Assembly: GCA_018004935.1 (NCBI GenBank)
Contig: JAGNBF010000003.1
Location: 1 to 61,985, forward strand
Origin: Chloroflexota bacterium
GTDB lineage: Bacteria; Chloroflexota; Anaerolineae; Promineifilales; Promineifilaceae
DNA length: 61,985 nt
Direction: 5' to 3'
A model generated the notes under the pieces. That model had not been told where the DNA came from, did no database searches, and saw only the letters and a program-made list of their open reading frames with translations. Shown piece by piece: positions 57,262 to 61,985 of this stretch; positions within the stretch are counted from its first letter, which is position 1; each line of letters starts with the position of its first letter. The translations under genes and the position numbers were made by a program.

Positions 57262-59520
57262 GTGGCACACCTTTTTACTTTTTTGGAAGCACCGCAATTT
57301 GCCGATGAAGATAAAACACGTCGCGCTCGTGCCCTAAATGCCTTACATATCAATATGGGCAGTGCCATGCTGGTGTTAGGCTCATTAGGCATCCTCTTCA
57401 TATTCCGTGAAAAGGTTATCACAACCCTCATCGTCCTCATCGGCTCCCTCATTGTCGGCCTAAGCATATTTTTTAATCGGCGCGGTCAGGTTTTTGCCAG
57501 TGGCATCACCTTGCTTTGCTTTTTGTGGCTCATAACCATCTTCATGACCATTATATCCGGGGGGATACGTAGCCTGGATATCATCTTTTTCGTTTCCGGG
57601 ACAGTAGTGGCTGGTATTATTTTGGGGGCCAATGGCGCCCTGGTTTATGCCCTATTAAGCCTGCTCACCGGTTTAGGTCTCATTCTGGCCGGTTATCTGG
57701 GATTCACCTTCCCTCAGCTATTCACCTTTCCCCCCATCTCCGCCTGGATCATCCTTTTCATCAACCTCGTTTTTACAGTCGTCCCTCTGCAAGTCGCCCT
57801 AAAAAGCCTTTCCGAATCCGCCGCACGCTCCCTGGCCAGCGAAGAACGTTACCGCCTGATCGCTTCGGTGATGTCCGATTATGCTTTTTCCGTCACCTAT
57901 GGCACCAACGGGGAAATAGAAGATCAATGGTTAAGTGGGGCTTTCACTTCTATCACCGGCTACACCCCTGAAGAATATTTTGCCCGGGGTGGGTGGCTCG
58001 CCCTCTTGCATCCTGATGACCTGGAGCAAGATGAACAGGACATGGCCCAATTGCGGCTGAATCAAAAAGCGATCACCCAAATCCGTATCATCCGCAAAGA
58101 TGGCACCATTCGCTGGGTACGCGCCTATGCGCATCCCCAATGGGATGAAAATGAGCGACGGCTGGTTGGCATTTATGGAGCAGTGCAAGATATCTCAGAA
58201 CAAAAGGAAGTAGAGACCAGTTTGCGTCAGCGGGAAGTGATACTAGAAGTGGTGGCGGATGCGGCTAACACCTTCCTCAAAATTCCTGAATGGACGCCAG
58301 AAATATGGAACACCGAAATTAACCGGCTTCTGGAACAGTTAGGAACCATTATGAAAGCGACTCACGCCTATCTCTTTGAGCATCACGCCCTACCCGATGG
58401 TTCCCCCGGTTTATCTCTGCGGTATGAGTGGACATTCCCCGGTTTTGAAAGCGATCTGGACAACGCGGCTTATATCAATTTATCGGCCGATTTATCAGTT
58501 TATAGCGATGATTTTCGCAGTTGGAATTATCATATGATGTCCGGCTTACCCTATGTGGGGGATGCCCAGCATATCAGCGCCCAGGAATTGACGAACTTGC
58601 ACACGCGGGATATTGAAGCCCTGTTGGATGTGCCCATTTATATTGATGGATTGTGGTGGGGCATTATTGGGTTTGATGAGATGACGCGGCCGCGTGAATG
58701 GTCTAATGCAGAAGTAGACGCGTTAATCACAGCCGCCAGCCTGCTGGCCGCCACCATTAAACGGCGGCAAACCGACTCCATGTTGCAGGCGGAACTGCAA
58801 CAACGAAAAATACTCATTGATGAACTAGAAGCCCGCAATGCCGAACTAGATCGGTTCAATTACACCGTATCCCATGATCTCAAAACCCCCCTGGTCACTA
58901 TCAAAGGATTTCTCGGTTTTCTGGAAAAGGACGCGGCCGCGGGCAACATCGAACGCCTCAAAGAAGACTCCAAACGCATCGCCAACGCCGTAGACAAAAT
59001 GAACAGCCTCCTCCACGATCTGCTCGAACTCTCACGCATTGGCCGCGTCACCAACCCCTCCGAAGAAATCCCTTTTGCCGAACTCGTGCACGAAGCCCGG
59101 GAACTAACCCATGGTCGGCTAGAGCAACATGGCACTCATGTACACATTCAGCCAGATTTGCCCATCGTCTATGGCGACAAACCCCGCCTGGTGGAAGTCC
59201 TACAAAACCTGCTCGACAATGCCGCCAAATACATGGGTGATCAACCCCACCCCATCATTCATATCGGTCAATGCGGCCAAGAAAACGACCAGACCATTTT
59301 CTACCTGCGTGACAACGGCATTGGCATCGCTCCCGAATATTACGACCGTATTTTTGGCCTCTTCAATAAACTTGATGCCCTCAGCGAAGGCACAGGCATA
59401 GGTTTAACCCTCGTCAAACGAATCATAGAAGTACATAGCGGCCGCATCTGGGTTGAAAGTGAAATGGGAAAAGGTTCCACCTTTTACTTCACCTTACCAA
59501 CCCACGGGCAAGGTAACTAA
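57262..59520 (+). CDS. membrane PAS-GAF histidine kinase, copy 1
   Basis: 752 residues from GTG 57262 (TTGGAGC upstream). About six N-terminal hydrophobic segments (~25-190), a PAS domain (~200-315, GYTPEEYFARGGWLALLHPD and IRIIRKDGTIRWVRA), a GAF-like domain (~330-500), a coiled-coil, then HisKA FNYTVSHDLKTPL with H538 and HATPase_c (LQNLLDNAAKYM, DNGIGIAPEYYDRIF, GTGIGLTLVKRI). All catalytic boxes are intact. No response regulator is adjacent. The next kinase starts on the base after the stop codon, so the two are co-transcribed. Confidence 0.92.
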   Translation: MAHLFTFLEAPQFADEDKTRRARALNALHINMGSAMLVLGSLGILFIFREKVITTLIVLIGSLIVGLSIFFNRRGQVFASGITLLCFLWLITIFMTIISGGIRSLDIIFFVSGTVVAGIILGANGALVYALLSLLTGLGLILAGYLGFTFPQLFTFPPISAWIILFINLVFTVVPLQVALKSLSESAARSLASEERYRLIASVMSDYAFSVTYGTNGEIEDQWLSGAFTSITGYTPEEYFARGGWLALLHPDDLEQDEQDMAQLRLNQKAITQIRIIRKDGTIRWVRAYAHPQWDENERRLVGIYGAVQDISEQKEVETSLRQREVILEVVADAANTFLKIPEWTPEIWNTEINRLLEQLGTIMKATHAYLFEHHALPDGSPGLSLRYEWTFPGFESDLDNAAYINLSADLSVYSDDFRSWNYHMMSGLPYVGDAQHISAQELTNLHTRDIEALLDVPIYIDGLWWGIIGFDEMTRPREWSNAEVDALITAASLLAATIKRRQTDSMLQAELQQRKILIDELEARNAELDRFNYTVSHDLKTPLVTIKGFLGFLEKDAAAGNIERLKEDSKRIANAVDKMNSLLHDLLELSRIGRVTNPSEEIPFAELVHEARELTHGRLEQHGTHVHIQPDLPIVYGDKPRLVEVLQNLLDNAAKYMGDQPHPIIHIGQCGQENDQTIFYLRDNGIGIAPEYYDRIFGLFNKLDALSEGTGIGLTLVKRIIEVHSGRIWVESEMGKGSTFYFTLPTHGQGN

Positions 59521-61851
59521 ATGAAAGAAAAACACTTACGGGCTACAGGACTGGCAGAGTTCCTGGAAGAGCAAGACATTGCCAGCGTCTTACGCCTCAA
59601 TGCCTGGTTATTCCTCGGCCTGGCCCTGGTGGCCTTTACCGGATACGGCTTCATCGGCGGTGCTAACTGGTCCCATTTCGCACGGAATTCCACTCTCGTA
59701 CTTATCGGCAGTATTCTCGTCCTCTTTTTCTTAAACAAAAAACAAGTCACACAAGCCGCCTATTCCTCACTCATCATTTATGGGATCATCATTTTTTACT
59801 CCGCCTGGAACGGCGCTGGTGTTCAAGGCATCGCTTACATGCTGTTTATTCTGGTGGTATTAGGCGCTTCCCTGTTCATTGGTCGGCGTGCCGGTTATCT
59901 CACCGCTTTATTAGGCGCACTCCTCGGTTTCATCCTGCTTCTGGCCGGACGTGCCGGTTTACTTATCAATATCCAAAGGCCATCCGTAGACATCATCATT
60001 TGGATGATGCTCGTGGCCGGATTCTTTATCGCCGCCCACCTTATTGGCCTGGTGGGTAGACAGGTAGAACGTTCGCTGGTCAGCGCTCAGACAGAATTAT
60101 CCGAACGTATCCGGGCCGAAGCTGAAGTTCGCCGTATCAACAGCGAACTAGAGCAACGCGTGGCCGAACGCACCGCCGAACTCACCACAAACCAGGAAAT
60201 ATATCGTCGTCAGGCCCATGAAATGTCCCTCCTTTACAAACTCGGCAATTCCCTCGCCGCTGGTCAAAGTCTATATAACACCCTAAACGCCTTACAGACC
60301 GAGATAACCCAAATCATTCAGGCCGATGCCTTTTATGTCGCCATTTATGACGCCGACACCGATATCGTTCATTACCCCATTTATTTTGATCAGGGCGTCC
60401 CTACCCTTATCCCCTCACGCCAACTAAAAGAAAGACCCGGCCTTACTGGCGCAGTAGTCTTTGGTGGCAAAACCCTCTACTTGCCTGATATGTTCACCCC
60501 TGCTGTCGAAGCCCTCTATGCCCCCATAAACGACAATCAAATTAACTTGCATACCTTCTTAGGGGTGCCTTTAATTTCCCACGATCTCGTCATCGGCATG
60601 TTATCCGTGCAAAGCAATCAGATAAATGCCTACGATCCCGACCAAATCCTGCTCGTAGAATACATTGCCGTACAGGCCGCCTTAGCCATTGACAAAGTCC
60701 GCCTACTCGATCAACTCCAACAAGAGCTAAGCGAACGACAACGAACCGAACAGGCATTAAGTTTCTCTGAAGAGAAATTCTCCAAAGCATTTCATACTAC
60801 CCCCATTCTGATGAGTATTGAAGGTGCCAATGGTCGTTTCATTGATGTCAACCAGGCCTTTGCCCAGGCCATTGGTTATCCGCGTGAAGCATTCATTGGT
60901 CGTCGCGCTTCAGACCTGGATATCTGGGCGGCCAATGAAGATATAAAGAAGGTTCGTACCTTACTCCAGGAGCAAGATTACTTCCAGGATGTGGAAATAC
61001 AGTTCCGCCAGCAATCAGGTGAGGTAGGGGTTGCCTTAATGTCTAGCGAACGGTTCAAAGTGGGCAACCAGCAATACTCCATCACCTCAGCCCTGGACAT
61101 TACCGAACGTAAACGGGCTGAAGCCGAACGCGAGAAGCTCATTGTGGAATTAGAAGCCAAAAATACTGAGCTAGAACACTTTACTCACACCGTCTCCCAC
61201 GATCTGAAAGCCCCTCTGGTGACAATTCGTAGTTTTTTGGGCTTCTTAGAGCAAGATGCCCTGGCCGGTAATTTTGAGCGTATGAGGAGTGACCTGGCCC
61301 GCATTGTGGGGGCAACTGATAAGATGCAACGGCTGGTAAGTGAACTGCTAGAACTTTCACGGGTTGGCCATACCATGCACCCACCTGAAGCCATTCCCTT
61401 TGAAACCATTGCCCAGGAGGCGCTCACGCTGGTATCTGGCCGCATTACCCAACGGGGAGGAATTCGGGTGAATATTGCGCCGGGACTCCCCGTTGTTTAT
61501 GGCGACCGGACGCGCCTTGTTCAGGCAATGCAGAATCTTATTGATAATGCGGTGAAATTTATGGGCGCTCAGCCAGATCCTCGTATCGAGGTGGGGCTAC
61601 GGGGGTATGAAAGTGATGGTAAACCTATCTTATTTGTTCGAGATAATGGGGTTGGCATTGCGGCACAATATCACCACAAAGTGTTTGCCCTCTTTAATAA
61701 ATTGGATGAACAGGTAGAAGGAACGGGGGTGGGACTGGCACTGGTGAAACGAATTATTGAAGCACACAGCGGCCGCATCTGGGTAGAGAGTGAAATTGAT
61801 AAAGGCGCAACCTTTTGTTTTACCTTAAAGGGAATTGGTACATCAAAATAA
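59521..61851 (+). CDS. membrane GAF-PAS histidine kinase, copy 2
   Basis: 776 residues beginning right after the stop of the first kinase. Six hydrophobic segments (~25-180), a coiled-coil (QTELSERIRAEAEVRRINSE), a GAF domain (~230-400), a PAS domain (~420-540, ILMSIEGANGRFIDVNQAFA), HisKA FTHTVSHDLKAPL (H560) and HATPase_c (MQNLIDNAVKFMG, DNGVGIAAQYHHKVFALFNK, GTGVGLALVKRI). The kinase cores of the two proteins are clearly paralogous, but their sensor halves are in different order (PAS-GAF versus GAF-PAS). Ligands are unknown. Confidence 0.92.
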   Translation: MKEKHLRATGLAEFLEEQDIASVLRLNAWLFLGLALVAFTGYGFIGGANWSHFARNSTLVLIGSILVLFFLNKKQVTQAAYSSLIIYGIIIFYSAWNGAGVQGIAYMLFILVVLGASLFIGRRAGYLTALLGALLGFILLLAGRAGLLINIQRPSVDIIIWMMLVAGFFIAAHLIGLVGRQVERSLVSAQTELSERIRAEAEVRRINSELEQRVAERTAELTTNQEIYRRQAHEMSLLYKLGNSLAAGQSLYNTLNALQTEITQIIQADAFYVAIYDADTDIVHYPIYFDQGVPTLIPSRQLKERPGLTGAVVFGGKTLYLPDMFTPAVEALYAPINDNQINLHTFLGVPLISHDLVIGMLSVQSNQINAYDPDQILLVEYIAVQAALAIDKVRLLDQLQQELSERQRTEQALSFSEEKFSKAFHTTPILMSIEGANGRFIDVNQAFAQAIGYPREAFIGRRASDLDIWAANEDIKKVRTLLQEQDYFQDVEIQFRQQSGEVGVALMSSERFKVGNQQYSITSALDITERKRAEAEREKLIVELEAKNTELEHFTHTVSHDLKAPLVTIRSFLGFLEQDALAGNFERMRSDLARIVGATDKMQRLVSELLELSRVGHTMHPPEAIPFETIAQEALTLVSGRITQRGGIRVNIAPGLPVVYGDRTRLVQAMQNLIDNAVKFMGAQPDPRIEVGLRGYESDGKPILFVRDNGVGIAAQYHHKVFALFNKLDEQVEGTGVGLALVKRIIEAHSGRIWVESEIDKGATFCFTLKGIGTSK

Positions 61852-61882
61852 CTCCTAAGGATTGACGATTGTAACTCTACAC

Positions 61883-61976
61883 GTAACCGTTCAGCCTTCA
61901 GAAGGTTTGTATCACTGGTCAACACCTTTGCGGAAACCTTTGAAAGGCTCTTTTTCGCAGGGAACTAAACGCTTAC
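61883..61976. mobile_element. short element with A-type termini
   Basis: 94 bp from GTAACCGTTCAG to CTAAACGCTTAC. The interior (GAAGGTTT ... AAACCTTTGAAAGG) is unlike other copies. Flanks ACTCTACAC and ACTATATAC agree at 7 of 9 positions. Confidence 0.6.
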
Positions 61977-61985
61977 ACTATATAC

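Larger units (their letters stand above)
511..61776. repeat. highly iterated palindrome GCGGCCGC, about 92 copies
   Basis: Starts counted by eye: 511 1023 1411 1944 2646 2733 2964 2970 4473 4874 4995 5531 6051 8233 9368 9553 9979 10969 11504 12083 12482 14977 15576 16554 17068 17246 17661 18469 19126 19498 20054 20126 22690 23581 23600 24351 25644 27001 27312 27432 27597 28165 28395 29233 29287 29377 29491 30978 32314 32491 32639 32801 33355 33865 34930 35044 35767 36266 37697 37703 37821 38012 39963 40476 41604 41610 42927 43507 43715 43830 44200 44431 46049 46341 47132 48004 48632 48812 49982 50556 51514 51900 52830 54473 54587 55050 56503 57070 58686 58933 59438 61769. Most fall inside genes, read as Ala-Ala-Ala, (S/C/A/R)-Gly-Arg or Arg-Pro-(R/H/Q). 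An error of a few in the count is possible. Confidence 0.93.

Overview
The window looks like a chromosomal contig from an uncultivated member of the Chloroflexota (Anaerolineae/Ardenticatenia-like). This is an inference from gene content: many lipoproteins ending their signal in L-A-C-G-G, a DUF4349 lipoprotein, an archaeal-type mevalonate gene block (HMG-CoA reductase, archaeal HMG-CoA synthase, thiolase, DUF35), NYN and GT39-type proteins, PAS/GAF histidine kinases, and about half G+C with AT- and GC-rich patches. I saw no rRNA, no convincing tRNA, no CRISPR array and no intact insertion sequence.

Layout. 1-7 kb: possible transposase tail, NYN-LOTUS protein, membrane glycosyltransferase, small membrane protein, zinc-phospholipase-like protein, TGS-uridine kinase fusion. 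7.5-9 kb: two small membrane proteins. 9-13.2 kb: minus-strand BaiN-like flavoprotein, metallo-beta-lactamase-fold hydrolase and the tsaE-tsaB pair. 13.6-21 kb: phosphoesterase, DUF4349 lipoprotein, two divergent family 2 glycosyltransferases, YihY protein, APH-like kinase, DUF456 protein. 21.4-29.8 kb: secreted and membrane proteins including a beta-propeller lipoprotein, a pseudokinase-transmembrane-zinc-peptidase fusion, a divergent TGT and an alanine-rich lipoprotein. 30.3-34.9 kb: mevalonate genes. 35.7-43.1 kb: cytochrome c, MauG/beta-helix fusion, PspC, a lipoprotein and a second zinc peptidase. 43.4-52.7 kb, minus strand: gltX, two paralogous beta-propeller proteins, two multi-pass GT39-like proteins. 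53-54.3 kb: AT-rich islet with a HEPN-like protein. 55-62 kb: ABC exporter and two abutting histidine kinases.

Two features explain most of what is unusual. First, the octamer GCGGCCGC occurs about 92 times (once per ~670 bp; about one is expected by chance), inside and between genes, like the cyanobacterial HIP1 element but with another sequence. Second, nearly every intergenic gap is packed with short inverted-repeat elements of at least nine families (A-J below). Several carry target-site duplications and are nested in each other, and intact copies elsewhere in the window serve as empty-site controls. In three families a shared scaffold encloses different hairpins whose two arms have changed together.

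Genes that plausibly act together are tsaE-tsaB (tRNA threonylcarbamoyladenosine), the mevalonate block (isoprenoid precursors for membrane lipids), the glycosyltransferases and GT39-like proteins (envelope glycans), and the cytochrome plus MauG-like pair. Several start codons lie 8-9 nt after a TANAAT-like hexamer with no Shine-Dalgarno, which suggests some leaderless transcripts.
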